From: Nocardia flavorosea NBRC 108225
Lineage (GTDB): Bacteria > Actinomycetota > Actinomycetes > Mycobacteriales > Mycobacteriaceae
Reading direction: 5' to 3'
NCBI RefSeq assembly: GCF_001613385.1
Contig: NZ_BDCG01000002.1
Span: 558,001-622,000, forward strand
DNA length: 64,000 nt
Under the pieces are notes generated by a model that saw only the letters and a program-made list of their open reading frames with translations, ran no database searches and had not been told where the DNA came from. The translations under genes were made by a program, and so were the position numbers. Numbering within the stretch: position 1 is the stretch's first letter; every line of letters begins with the position of its first letter. This document shows, in pieces, positions 17,415 through 25,664 of the stretch.

Positions 17415-18452
17415 CCGGGCCCGGCGCGCACCCGCCCGCGAAGGGTGCGGGCGCTACTGACCGGCCTCGCCGCCGGACTGCTCGTGCTCACCGCCGCCTG
17501 CGGTGGCACCGAACCGGCCGCAACGACCGGACAGCAGGGACCGGCCACCGCGGTCCTGGACAACCTGGACCCGGTACCGCTCACCCCGCCCCCGGTTCCC
17601 GCGTTACCCGCGACCGTCCGGTCCTTCGACGGCGCCGAGGTCACGGTCACCGACGCGAGCCGGATCGTGGCCGCCGACCGGTACGGCACGCTCGCCCAGA
17701 TCGTGTACGCACTCGGGCTCGGCGACAACCTGGTCGGCCGCAGCACTGCCGCCTCGTTCCCCGCGGTGGCGGATCTGCCGAACGTCACCGGCGGCAACGG
17801 CGCGTTGAATGTCGAGTCGATCCTCGCGCTGCGGCCCAGCGTCTTCCTCACCGATACCACCAGCGCTTCGTCCGCCGTACGCGAACAGCTGCGTGCGACC
17901 GGGGTCACCGTCGTCTACTTCGACCCCGAGCGCACCATGGAGGGGGTCGTCCCGCAGATCGAGGCCGTCGCCGGCGCCCTCGGTGTCCCCGAGCGCGGAC
18001 AGCAGCTCGCGCAACGCACCCAGGACGAGATAGCCGCCGCATCGGCCGCGGTGCCCGCCCAGGACCCGCCGCTGCGGATCGCGTTCCTGTACCTGCGTTC
18101 CAGTGCCATCACGATGCTGGCCGGGCCCGGGTCCGGCGCGGACGCGCTCATCGCCGCGCTCGGTGCGCGCGACGCCGGAGTCGAATCCGGGGTGAGCGAA
18201 CCGTTCACGGCGATCACCAGCGAGGCGATGATCGCCGCGGCGCCCGATGTACTGCTGGTCATGACCGACGGAATGCAATCGATCGGCGGGGTGGACGGTA
18301 TCTCGCAGATACCCGGTATCGCGCAGACACCCGCGGGCCGCAACAAACGGATCGTCGATATGTCGGATTCGGTGCTGCTGTCCTTCGGTCCGAACACCGG
18401 TCGCGTCATCACCGCCCTGTCCGACGCCATCTATGGTCACCCCACCGCATGA
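17340..18452 (+). CDS. hmuT: Heme ABC transporter substrate-binding lipoprotein
   Basis: HmuT binds heme outside the membrane and delivers it to HmuUV. The 370-residue reading has a type-III periplasmic-binding-protein fold. RIVAADRYGTLAQIVYALGL, NVESILALRPSVFLTDTTSA and GVTVVYFDPERTMEG match heme/siderophore-binding proteins. The lipobox is LTAAC with Cys54. Residues 1-20 (MSESGPEAAAERNHGGTALV) are a repeat unit found elsewhere nearby and precede the normal positively charged signal region (RTRRTPGPARTRPRRVRALL). Either the ATG at 17340 (leaderless, -10 at 17327) or the GTG at 17397 could start the protein. The promoter spacing favours the ATG. Regulation by iron is likely through the adjoining IdeR-type box. 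Confidence 0.88.
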   Translation: MSESGPEAAAERNHGGTALVRTRRTPGPARTRPRRVRALLTGLAAGLLVLTAACGGTEPAATTGQQGPATAVLDNLDPVPLTPPPVPALPATVRSFDGAEVTVTDASRIVAADRYGTLAQIVYALGLGDNLVGRSTAASFPAVADLPNVTGGNGALNVESILALRPSVFLTDTTSASSAVREQLRATGVTVVYFDPERTMEGVVPQIEAVAGALGVPERGQQLAQRTQDEIAAASAAVPAQDPPLRIAFLYLRSSAITMLAGPGSGADALIAALGARDAGVESGVSEPFTAITSEAMIAAAPDVLLVMTDGMQSIGGVDGISQIPGIAQTPAGRNKRIVDMSDSVLLSFGPNTGRVITALSDAIYGHPTA

Positions 18453-18652
18453 GCGCAGCAGGTCCGCCCCCAGGGACGAAGCATTGCCACGCACAGTCCG
18501 TGGTCATCGATCGACGCGGCATAACGGTGCCGTGCCCGGAGCCGACGACGCGCGGTGACCGCGCAGAGCCCCCGGACCGGGCCGAGCACCGAAGCCCGTG
18601 CGAGGTGGCGCGGACCCGGCGCCGCGGTGTGCCGACGGGCGTACCGGCATGA
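18449..18652 (+). CDS. 67-codon repeat-derived ORF bridging hmuT and hmuU
   Basis: This small ORF starts with ATGAGC over the hmuT stop (ATGA overlap) and ends with a TGA that overlaps the hmuU ATG at 18649, so ribosomes could pass through all three without leaving the mRNA. Its sequence is two diverged units: MSAAGPPPGTKHCHAQSVVI, and AEPPDRAEHRSPCEVARTRR at about residues 39-58. Both align with MSESGPEAAAERNHGGTALV. It has no signal peptide or membrane helix. Whether the peptide is stable or functional is unknown. The exact double ATGA fit makes a role as a coupling linker more likely than chance. Codon use is typical of the region. Confidence 0.5.
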   Translation: MSAAGPPPGTKHCHAQSVVIDRRGITVPCPEPTTRGDRAEPPDRAEHRSPCEVARTRRRGVPTGVPA

Positions 18653-19740
18653 CCGTAGAGCTGGACAAACCGCGACAGTCCATCGCCCCGGACCTCGGTC
18701 ACCATCACAGACGCCGGGCGGCGCTCGCGTTCACAGTCGCGCTTGTCGCGCTGATAGCACTGGCGGTCGTCTCCGCCGCCGTCGGGCAGGTTCCCACCGG
18801 CCCCGCCGAAGTGGCCGGCAGTATCGCCCACCGGATCGGGCTGGACTGGGGGCCGTTACCCGCCCATCCGGCCGGGGAGGTCACCCTGTGGGAGGTGCGG
18901 TTCCCGCGGGTGATGCTCGCAATCCTCGTCGGTGCCGCGCTCGCCACCGCCGGTGCGCTGCTCCAGGGCGTGTTCGCCAACCCGCTCGCCGAGCCCGGGG
19001 TGATCGGGGTGTCCTCCGGTGCCGCGGTCGGTGCCGGCGCGGTAATCGTGTTCGGGGGCGCGTTCGTCGCCGCCTGGTCGGTGGCCGCCGCGGCATTCGT
19101 CGCCGGACTGATCACCACCGTGCTGGTTTACCTACTGTCCCGGTCCGGCGGCCGCACCGAAGTGGTGACCCTGGTCCTCACCGGTGTCGCGATCAATGCC
19201 TTCGCCGGCGGGCTCATCGCCTTTCTGCTGTTCGTCGCCTCCCCCGCCGCCCGCGATCAGATCGTCTTCTGGCAGTTGGGCAGCCTCAACGGCGCCACCT
19301 GGGACGCGGTTGTGGTGGTCGCGGTACTCGCCGCGACCGGCGTCGCGGCGGCCGTCGTCGTGGCGCCGCGGCTGGACCTGCTGGCGCTCGGCGAATCCGC
19401 GGCCCGCCACCTCGGGGTGGATGTGGAGCGGCTGCGGCGCACCGTGATCGTGATCGTCGCCGTCCTCACCACCGCCGGGGTCGCGTTCACCGGCATCATC
19501 CTGTTCGTCGGACTGATCGTCCCGCATGTGGTGCGCATGATCGTCGGGCCGGGGCATCGCGCTTTGATCCCGGTCAGTGCCGTGACCGGCGCCGTCGTCC
19601 TGCTCACCGCCGATGTCGCCGCCCGTTCGCTGGTCGACAACGCCGACCTGCCGCTCGGCATGCTCACCTCGCTGATCGGCGGGCCGTTCTTCTTCTGGCT
19701 GCTGCGCCGCACCCGCGCGCGTTCGGGAGGGTGGGCATGA
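18649..19740 (+). CDS. hmuU: Heme ABC transporter permease (FecCD family)
   Basis: HmuU is the membrane channel subunit that works as a dimer with HmuV and takes heme from HmuT. The 363-residue protein has the FecCD signature TAGALLQGVFANPLAEPGVI followed by GVSSGAAVGAG, and about ten hydrophobic helices. The cytoplasmic coupling region LDLLALGESAARHLGVDVER lies before GVAFTGIILFVGLIVPHVVR. The start ATG at 18649 is preferred to the earlier frame from 18598, whose extra residues come from the repeat. Overlaps of 4 bp at both ends show translational coupling with the upstream 67-codon ORF and with hmuV. Confidence 0.92.
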   Translation: MTVELDKPRQSIAPDLGHHHRRRAALAFTVALVALIALAVVSAAVGQVPTGPAEVAGSIAHRIGLDWGPLPAHPAGEVTLWEVRFPRVMLAILVGAALATAGALLQGVFANPLAEPGVIGVSSGAAVGAGAVIVFGGAFVAAWSVAAAAFVAGLITTVLVYLLSRSGGRTEVVTLVLTGVAINAFAGGLIAFLLFVASPAARDQIVFWQLGSLNGATWDAVVVVAVLAATGVAAAVVVAPRLDLLALGESAARHLGVDVERLRRTVIVIVAVLTTAGVAFTGIILFVGLIVPHVVRMIVGPGHRALIPVSAVTGAVVLLTADVAARSLVDNADLPLGMLTSLIGGPFFFWLLRRTRARSGGWA

Positions 19741-19945
19741 CCGAGCCAGGGCCGGAAACGGCAGGGTCCCGCAACGGTGACGGGCGTTCATCCATCCCGC
19801 ACGGACAGGGCACGGGGGACCCGGACACCGCAGCGCGCCATCACCACGGAGGACCCTCGTCCATGGCCTCTACGCACGGTACGAGCGCATCGGGCACGGA
19901 GCACACGGCACGGCATTCCCGGGCAGGGCTCCCTCATGTAGCCGG
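19737..19945 (+). repeat. Triple ESGPEAAAERNHGG-type repeat in hmuV 5' end
   Basis: Three tandem diverged units of about 65-70 bp, all in frame. The first keeps CCGGAAACGGCAGGG, the second keeps CACCACGGAGGACCCTCGTCC-like sequence shared with the MMPL copy, and the third keeps GGCACGGAGCACACGGCACG. Divergence between units shows this is not a recent slip duplication. Confidence 0.7.
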
Positions 19946-20837
19946 TGGGCTCGGCACGGCCGCGGGGCGGATCCCGCTGCGCCGCCGCGTCACCGGACTA
20001 CTGCGGCGAGCGCACCGATTGCCCGCCCCCACCGACCCGGGCACCGTCACCCTGCATGCCCGCGGCGTCACCCTGGACCGGCACGGTGGCGGGGGCGGCA
20101 CCCGCCGTGTCCTCGACAACGTCGACCTGGACGTCACCGCCGGCCAGGTTCTGGCGCTGGTCGGACCCAACGGTGCCGGTAAATCGACCCTGCTCGCCGT
20201 GCTGGCCGGAGAACTCGTCCCGGAGCAGGGCGAGGTCGAACTCGACGGCCGGCCGCTCGATCACTGGACTCCGATCGATATGGCCCGTCGCCGCGCCGTC
20301 CTCCCGCAATCCCACATCGTCGGGTTTCCGTTCACCGCGGCCGAGGTGATCGCGATGGGGCGCGCACCCTGGCAGCGCACTCCCCGAGCCGACCGGGACG
20401 ATGCGGTGATCACCGGCGCCATGGCCGCGACCGACTGTGCGCATCTGGCGGGGCGGTCGTTTCCGAGCCTGTCCGGTGGTGAACGGGCCCGGGTCGCGTT
20501 GGCCCGGGTGCTGGCTCAGGACACCGCCACCCTGCTGCTCGACGAACCCACCGCGGCCCTCGATCTCGGCCATCAGGAGGCCGTGCTGACCCTGGCCGCC
20601 GACCGGGCCGCCGCCGGTGCCGCGGTGGTCGTGGTATTGCACGACCTGGCCTCTGCCGCCGCCTACGCCGACCGCGTCGCCGTCCTCGACAACGGACAGC
20701 TGGCCGCGACCGGTACACCGCGCGAGGTCCTCACCGGGGAATTGCTCAGCCGCGTCTACCGCTACCCGATCGAGGTCCTCGACCATCCGGATACCGGTGT
20801 GCAACTGGTGCTTCCGGCCCGGTCGGCGCGCACCTGA
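19737..20837 (+). CDS. hmuV: Heme ABC transporter ATPase with ~100-residue repeat extension
   Basis: HmuV hydrolyses ATP to power HmuU. The ABC domain starts near residue 104. Walker A is LVGPNGAGKSTLLAVLAGEL (143-150 core), the signature is LSGGERARVALARVLAQ, Walker B is ATLLLDEPTAALDLG, and the H-loop is VVVLHDLASA. The protein has 366 residues against about 260-270 usual for HmuV. The extra ~100 at the N-terminus are mostly three repeat units: MTEPGPETAGSRNGDGRSSI, GTGDPDTAARHHHGGPSSMA and SASGTEHTARHSRAGLPHVA. An ATG inside the extension (19863) or a later start could also be used. The ATG at 19737 overlaps the hmuU stop by ATGA and is the natural coupled start. Confidence 0.88.
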   Translation: MTEPGPETAGSRNGDGRSSIPHGQGTGDPDTAARHHHGGPSSMASTHGTSASGTEHTARHSRAGLPHVAGGLGTAAGRIPLRRRVTGLLRRAHRLPAPTDPGTVTLHARGVTLDRHGGGGGTRRVLDNVDLDVTAGQVLALVGPNGAGKSTLLAVLAGELVPEQGEVELDGRPLDHWTPIDMARRRAVLPQSHIVGFPFTAAEVIAMGRAPWQRTPRADRDDAVITGAMAATDCAHLAGRSFPSLSGGERARVALARVLAQDTATLLLDEPTAALDLGHQEAVLTLAADRAAAGAAVVVVLHDLASAAAYADRVAVLDNGQLAATGTPREVLTGELLSRVYRYPIEVLDHPDTGVQLVLPARSART

Positions 20838-21027
20838 CCCCTCGGCGCAGCGCCCACAGACGACCGACTGCGGAATACTGCCGATCTCCCCGGCCACACC
20901 CGACGGTGCGCCGGCGACAGCCGCACCGACCCGCATCCTCGGCCCGGCTCACACCATCTTCCGGTCACCGCTACCGGGCCGGTCCCGGCAATCTCTCGGC
21001 CCTGTCCGACCGGTGACGCCGGCCCGG

Positions 21028-23274
21028 CTACGTCTTCTCGGCCTGCGCCCCGGAGGCCGCCGTTTCCGGACCCACCACGACACCGGCCGCCGCGCCGGGG
21101 GATCTCGGTCGCCAGATCAACTTCAGTACCGCCGGAGTGAGCAGCATCCGGATCACCGTGGCGTCCAGGATGAGCGCCGCGATCATGCCGTAGGCGATGT
21201 ATTTCATCATCACCAGTTCCGAGAAGCCGAACGCACCGGTCACCACGATCAGGATCGCGGCCGCCGAGGTGATCACACCGCCGGTGTGCGCGATCCCGTA
21301 CCGGATCGACTCCGGCGGGTCGGCGCCGTTCGCCCGCGCCTCGGCGACCCGGGACAGCAGGAACACCTCGTAGTCGGTGGACAGCCCGAACACCACGGTC
21401 ACGATCAGCACGAGTACCGCGAACATCAGCGGCCCGGGCGTGAAATCGAACAGTTCCGCGCCGTGGCCCTCCACGAAGATCCAGGTGAGGATGCCGAGCG
21501 TGGCGCCGAGACTCAGCGCCGACATCACGACCGCCTTCACCGCCAGGATCAGCGACCGGAACGCCGCGTACATCAACGCCACCGCAGCCGCCACCAGCAG
21601 TAGCGCCAGCAGTGGCAGACCCTCCAGCAATCCGTGGATACTGTCCCGCTCCAGCGCCGGCACCCCGGCCACCATCACCCGTACACCGTCCGGTTCCTCG
21701 ATACCGCGCAGCACCGCGATCGCGGTATCGGCGGCCCGTTCGTCCACCAGTCCGGCTTCCAGCACATTGATCCCGTCCCGGGTGGGCGCCGCCGGTTCGA
21801 ACGGGCCGGTCAGGCCGGGTGTCACATTCGCCTGCAAGCGGATATCGCTCAACTGCGCCGCATCCGCACCCGTCACCACCAGCCGCAGTGGTTCGGTGCG
21901 GAACCCGGGGAACAGCGCATCGAATCTCTCCTGCGCCACCCGCGCCGGATTGTCCTGTGCCAGATATTTCTCGCTCAACCCGCCGAACTCGATATGCCGG
22001 AACGGCACCATCAGCAGCAGCAGACCCAGCACCACCGGCACGATCACCGCCCACGGCCGCGCCATCGCGCGGACCGCCAGCCGCGAGAAGATGCCGCGAT
22101 CGATCTCGGCCTCGGTACTTGCGCGGGCGAATCGGCGCCATTTCCACAGATCGATACGGTGGCCCACGATCGCCAGCATGGCCGGCAGCGCGGTCACCGA
22201 CAGGACGGCCGCCAGGAGCACCGAACTGATTCCGCCGTAGGGTACCGATCGCAGCACGCCGTTCGGGTAGATGAACAGGGCGCCCAGGCTCACCGCGATT
22301 ATCGCCGCCGAGAACATCACCGTGCGGCCGGCGGTCGCCACCGTCCGCGCTACGGCCTCCTCCACCCTGCGGTCTCTGTCCGGCGTGGACGAGGGCCCTC
22401 CGTGGTTACGCTTCGCTGCCGCCTCCGGGCCCGACTCACTCTCGCCGCCGGCGGCCAGTTCTTCCCGGAACCGGGTCACCGTGAACAGGCCGTAGTCGAT
22501 CGCCAGCCCCAGGCTCACCAGGGTCACCACCGCGCCGGCGAATACGTTCACGTCGATATGCCCGGTGAGCAGCCGCATGATGCCCTGGGTGCCCAGGATC
22601 GTCATACCGCCGACGAATACCGGGAGCAGTGCCGCGACCACGCCGCCGAAGACGAAATACAGTAGCAGCGCCACCAGCGGAAGCGCGATCATCTCCGCGC
22701 GCCGGATATCGTCCTGCATGCCGGTGTTGATGCCCTCTACCACGGGTTGCAGCCCGGCCAGCTCCACGGTCGTCCCGGCCGGTCCTGCGCCGGGAGTGCC
22801 GGCTGCCAGGTCGCCGGCGATCGCCAGGTAGTTGTCGACGGTCGCCGACCCCTCCCCGTGCAGCCCGATGCTGGCGAACGCGTATGTCCGGGAGTCGTCG
22901 GCGAATTGTCCGGCCAGGGCGCTGTCCCAATAGCTGTCCATGCGCAGCACCCGGTCCGGATGGTCGCGCAGCAGACCCGCCAGCTGTCCGGTCACCGCCG
23001 CCCGCACCTGCGGATCGTCCACCGTCTTCCCCGGTGGCGCGGTGTAGAGGGCGATCACATCGCTGTCGGTATCGCGGCCGAAGGTGGCATCGGCCAATTT
23101 CGACGCCGCCACCGATTCGCTGGATTCGTCGAACCAGCCCTCCTGCGTGAGCCGATCCGCCAGATCCCGGCCGTAGAGCCCGGACAGCGCGACCACGAAC
23201 AGCGAAATCACCAGCACCGCGATCCGGTGCCGGTACACGAAACGACCCCACCGTCCGTTCCCCGCCGTCAACAT
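21028..23274 (-). CDS. MMPL-family transporter
   Basis: A 748-residue RND-type membrane transporter of the MmpL group, which export lipids or other hydrophobic molecules across the inner membrane. Its first helix is RHRIAVLVISLFVVALSGLY. Each half has an extracytoplasmic domain and five-helix bundles, with LVSLGLAIDYGLFTVTRFRE and VVFGLSTDYEVFLLSRVAEA as the two GxxxDY proton-relay motifs. A repeat unit of about 22 residues (ESESGPEAAAKRNHGGPSST) is inserted near residue 280 in the cytoplasmic loop after RFREELAAG, where relatives go almost directly to AVxRTVATAGRTV. The C-terminus ends VVGPETAASGAQAEKT, which resembles a half unit. The start ATG at 23274 has no strong Shine-Dalgarno sequence. 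The gene is convergent with hmuV. Substrate unknown. Confidence 0.9.
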   Translation of the reverse strand: MLTAGNGRWGRFVYRHRIAVLVISLFVVALSGLYGRDLADRLTQEGWFDESSESVAASKLADATFGRDTDSDVIALYTAPPGKTVDDPQVRAAVTGQLAGLLRDHPDRVLRMDSYWDSALAGQFADDSRTYAFASIGLHGEGSATVDNYLAIAGDLAAGTPGAGPAGTTVELAGLQPVVEGINTGMQDDIRRAEMIALPLVALLLYFVFGGVVAALLPVFVGGMTILGTQGIMRLLTGHIDVNVFAGAVVTLVSLGLAIDYGLFTVTRFREELAAGGESESGPEAAAKRNHGGPSSTPDRDRRVEEAVARTVATAGRTVMFSAAIIAVSLGALFIYPNGVLRSVPYGGISSVLLAAVLSVTALPAMLAIVGHRIDLWKWRRFARASTEAEIDRGIFSRLAVRAMARPWAVIVPVVLGLLLLMVPFRHIEFGGLSEKYLAQDNPARVAQERFDALFPGFRTEPLRLVVTGADAAQLSDIRLQANVTPGLTGPFEPAAPTRDGINVLEAGLVDERAADTAIAVLRGIEEPDGVRVMVAGVPALERDSIHGLLEGLPLLALLLVAAAVALMYAAFRSLILAVKAVVMSALSLGATLGILTWIFVEGHGAELFDFTPGPLMFAVLVLIVTVVFGLSTDYEVFLLSRVAEARANGADPPESIRYGIAHTGGVITSAAAILIVVTGAFGFSELVMMKYIAYGMIAALILDATVIRMLLTPAVLKLIWRPRSPGAAAGVVVGPETAASGAQAEKT
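22366..22442 (-). repeat. In-frame ESGPEAAAERNHGG repeat inside the MMPL gene
   Basis: This copy differs from the hmuT copy by only a few bases over the core (GGCCCGGAGGCGGCAGCGAA, then GCGTAACCACGGAGGGCC). It sits on the opposite strand to the hmuT copy but in the sense frame of its own host gene. Confidence 0.8.
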
Positions 23275-23290
23275 TTGCGCCGGCCCGCTA

Positions 23291-23857
23291 CTAACCGCAG
23301 GCCGGCGTGCGGTAGTCCGCGGACCGCAGGATCCCGCACAGATCGGTGCGCGAAAGCTTCCACGCACCGTCGAGATAGATGAAATGCACCACCGTCGTGC
23401 GGACCGCCGTGCCCGAACCGTCCTTGTCCAGCCGCAATGTCGCCGTCACAGTGCCGTCGTGATTGTCGAACACCGGATCGGTGACGCCGTAGACGGCGCG
23501 CGGATTGTCCTGCAACGCCTTGTACATATCCGGAATCGCGTCCCGGAACGCATCCCCGTCCTCGATCAGTTTCGTACGCTCGGTATCGGGCAGCGCCGGA
23601 TCCAGCGCCCGTTTGATCTGGGTGTCCAGTTCCGCGGCGGTCGGCAGCGCACGCGATGCCAGCTCCTGCGAGGTCGCCGCCGCCGAGGACGATAACGCCG
23701 CCTTCGCCGAGGACCGGGCGGCCGCCACCGAATCCTCGTCGACACCGGTCCCGCACCCGGTGAGCAGCACCACCGCGGCCGCGGCCGCCACGGCGCCACT
23801 CGCACGCATCGCGCGCATCGGCCGGGAAACAGCTGTGTACCGCATCACGTCCTGCAT
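23291..23857 (-). CDS. MTB12-like secreted lipoprotein
   Basis: A 188-residue lipoprotein with lipobox LLTGC (Cys35) after an Ala-rich signal peptide. The mature part, ELDTQIKRALDPALPDTERT, LIEDGDAFRDAIPDMYKALQ and GAWKLSRTDLCGIL, matches the C-terminal domain of low-molecular-weight antigen MTB12 (CFP-2). That family has an NTF2-like fold and no known activity. Its stop lies 16 bp before the MMPL start on the same strand, so it is probably co-transcribed with the transporter and may act with it at the cell surface. Confidence 0.82.
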   Translation of the reverse strand: MQDVMRYTAVSRPMRAMRASGAVAAAAAVVLLTGCGTGVDEDSVAAARSSAKAALSSSAAATSQELASRALPTAAELDTQIKRALDPALPDTERTKLIEDGDAFRDAIPDMYKALQDNPRAVYGVTDPVFDNHDGTVTATLRLDKDGSGTAVRTTVVHFIYLDGAWKLSRTDLCGILRSADYRTPACG

Positions 23858-23864
23858 ACCACTC

Positions 23865-24212
23865 TCACTGCCTGCCTTCGATCACCGAGCCGATACGTGC
23901 CAGCAGGGCCCGTACCGTCGGAACATTACGGCCCCCCGGCGGCGAAGTCGCCCGCGGCAGCAGATCCCGCACCAACGCGACGACACTGCGCGCATCGTCG
24001 AGATCGATATCGGTCACCCGGGCTTCGGCCACGGCCACCACGTCCTCCGGCCCCGGCACGTCCGAATCCAGGTCCGGACGGTAGATCTCCACCTGCAGGG
24101 CCGCCCGGACCGTACGGAACGCGAACGTCCGCCCGTCCCCGGTACGGCCGAACCCGTGCGCGAACGGGCCCGTCGTCACTTCCTCGGCGGAAAACCCCGG
24201 CACCTCGTGCAT
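23865..24212 (-). CDS. Hypothetical protein
   Basis: A 115-residue soluble protein that I do not recognise. The start MHEVPGFSAEEVTTGPFAHG follows AGGAGT. Visible are a strand-rich part (RTFAFRTVRAALQVEIYRPD) and a helical C-terminus (VRALLARIGSVIEG). It stops 7 bp before the MTB12-like gene and is first in a likely three-gene minus-strand unit with that gene and the MMPL transporter. It diverges from lppL over 121 bp. Confidence 0.7.
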   Translation of the reverse strand: MHEVPGFSAEEVTTGPFAHGFGRTGDGRTFAFRTVRAALQVEIYRPDLDSDVPGPEDVVAVAEARVTDIDLDDARSVVALVRDLLPRATSPPGGRNVPTVRALLARIGSVIEGRQ

Positions 24213-24333
24213 CGTCGACTCCTGAACTCCGCACCGTCAGATCCGTACGGTAACCCGCCCCGCACGCGACCGGCCGCCGACACCCCACACCCCGCCGGTA
24301 CAGGTGACCACCCGGTCGTGATCAGATAATCCC

Positions 24334-25398
24334 ATGCAGTATCGGTCGTTTCCGGGCACAGCGAGACGAGCGCGACACCGGCGACCCCGCGGTACCGTCG
24401 TCGTCGTGCTGCTCGCCGCCGCCCTGCTGGCGGGTTGCTCCGGCGATCCCGATTCCGGTGCGGGCGATGCACCCACCCGGGAACCGGCGGCCCCGGCGGT
24501 ATCGCCCCCCGTGGCTTCGGCCCCGGCCGGGGACGTGTACCCGGTCCCCGCTCCCCTCACCACCCTCACCACCGATCCCGGCAGCGGTTTCCTCGCCGGC
24601 CTCGATCCGGCGGGCACCGGTCTGGTGGTACTCGATCCCGGGACCACGCCGCCCACCGTCCATCAGGTACGTCTACCGACTCCGGCCCGCGATCTCACCG
24701 CCGGTACCCCGGGCGAATTCCTCGCCGCGGGCGATGGGGTGATCATGCGGGTCGACGCCGCCGGCCGCACGGTCACCGAGGTCGCGGTCGACGGCGATCT
24801 GCAGACTGCCCGCGCGCGCCCGGACGGCACCCTGATCGCCGGGACCGCCGACGGTCGCGTCCTCGTCCTGGACGGCACGGGCAAGGTCCGGCAGACCGTC
24901 ACCGGGCTGGCCTCCACCGACCGGATCGCGCTCACCGGCGATACCCTCGCCGTCCTCGACCGTCGCCAGACACTGCTCACCGAGATCGAGCCCGGCTACG
25001 AGAACCTCGGGCTGGCACTACGCGCCGGAATCGGCGCCGCGAATGTGATCGAAGCCCCCGACAGCCGGGTCGTCGTCACCGACCCCGACAGTGGTCAGTT
25101 GCTGGTGTTCACCACCGAACCGCTCGTCCTCCGGCAGCGCTACCCGGTAGGATCGTCGCCTTACGCACTCGCCTACGACCGGGGTTCTGACACCGTATGG
25201 GTGACGTGCACGCAGAGCAACGAGATCGTCGGCTACGACCTGTCGACGGGAGCACCGCGGGAGGTGGACCGCTACCCCACCGTCCGGCAGCCGAACGCGG
25301 TAACCGTCGACGCCGATACCGGCGACCTCTACATCGGCTCGGCCACCGAACCGGGTCTGCAACGGATATCCGCGGACCAGCGCGAGAGAGGGCAGTGA
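24334..25398 (+). CDS. lppL: LppL-like lipoprotein with beta-propeller
   Basis: A 354-residue exported lipoprotein. The lipobox is LLAGC (Cys35), after a basic n-region ([11 protein letters not shown]) and a VVVVLLAAA core. A Pro/Ala-rich linker leads into repeated strands of a YncE- or PQQ-like beta-propeller, for example [20 protein letters not shown] and [20 protein letters not shown]. Its position before a DUF5703 gene and pyrD equals Rv2138 (lppL) in M. tuberculosis. The function of LppL is not known. It overlaps the next start by one base (TGATG). Confidence 0.85.
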   Translation: MQYRSFPGTARRARHRRPRGTVVVVLLAAALLAGCSGDPDSGAGDAPTREPAAPAVSPPVASAPAGDVYPVPAPLTTLTTDPGSGFLAGLDPAGTGLVVLDPGTTPPTVHQVRLPTPARDLTAGTPGEFLAAGDGVIMRVDAAGRTVTEVAVDGDLQTARARPDGTLIAGTADGRVLVLDGTGKVRQTVTGLASTDRIALTGDTLAVLDRRQTLLTEIEPGYENLGLALRAGIGAANVIEAPDSRVVVTDPDSGQLLVFTTEPLVLRQRYPVGSSPYALAYDRGSDTVWVTCTQSNEIVGYDLSTGAPREVDRYPTVRQPNAVTVDADTGDLYIGSATEPGLQRISADQRERGQ

Positions 25399-25664
25399 TG
25401 GCATCCACTCACCGTGGCGCGGCGACGCGGGCAAAACTCCCCACCGGATGGGAGACCACCGGCGACGACTACGAGTACATCCCCCTGCGGCTCCCCCCGG
25501 ACGTCACCCGCGTGACCGCATCGATGCGGCTGGCCATCCAGGCCGAATTCGGCGGCTGGGAACTGTCCCGGGTCCGCGCCTACACCGACGGCAGCCGCCG
25601 CGTTCTGCTGCGCCGCCGCAAAACCGCGCTCACCAGCCCGGCGGGGCATACCACGGAGCTATGA
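25398..25664 (+). CDS. DUF5703 family protein
   Basis: An 88-residue actinobacterial protein of family DUF5703, corresponding to Rv2137c. It begins [20 protein letters not shown] and has the core [20 protein letters not shown] and [20 protein letters not shown]. No function is known. It overlaps lppL by one base and pyrD by four (ATGA), so all three are translationally coupled. Confidence 0.88.
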   Translation: MASTHRGAATRAKLPTGWETTGDDYEYIPLRLPPDVTRVTASMRLAIQAEFGGWELSRVRAYTDGSRRVLLRRRKTALTSPAGHTTEL

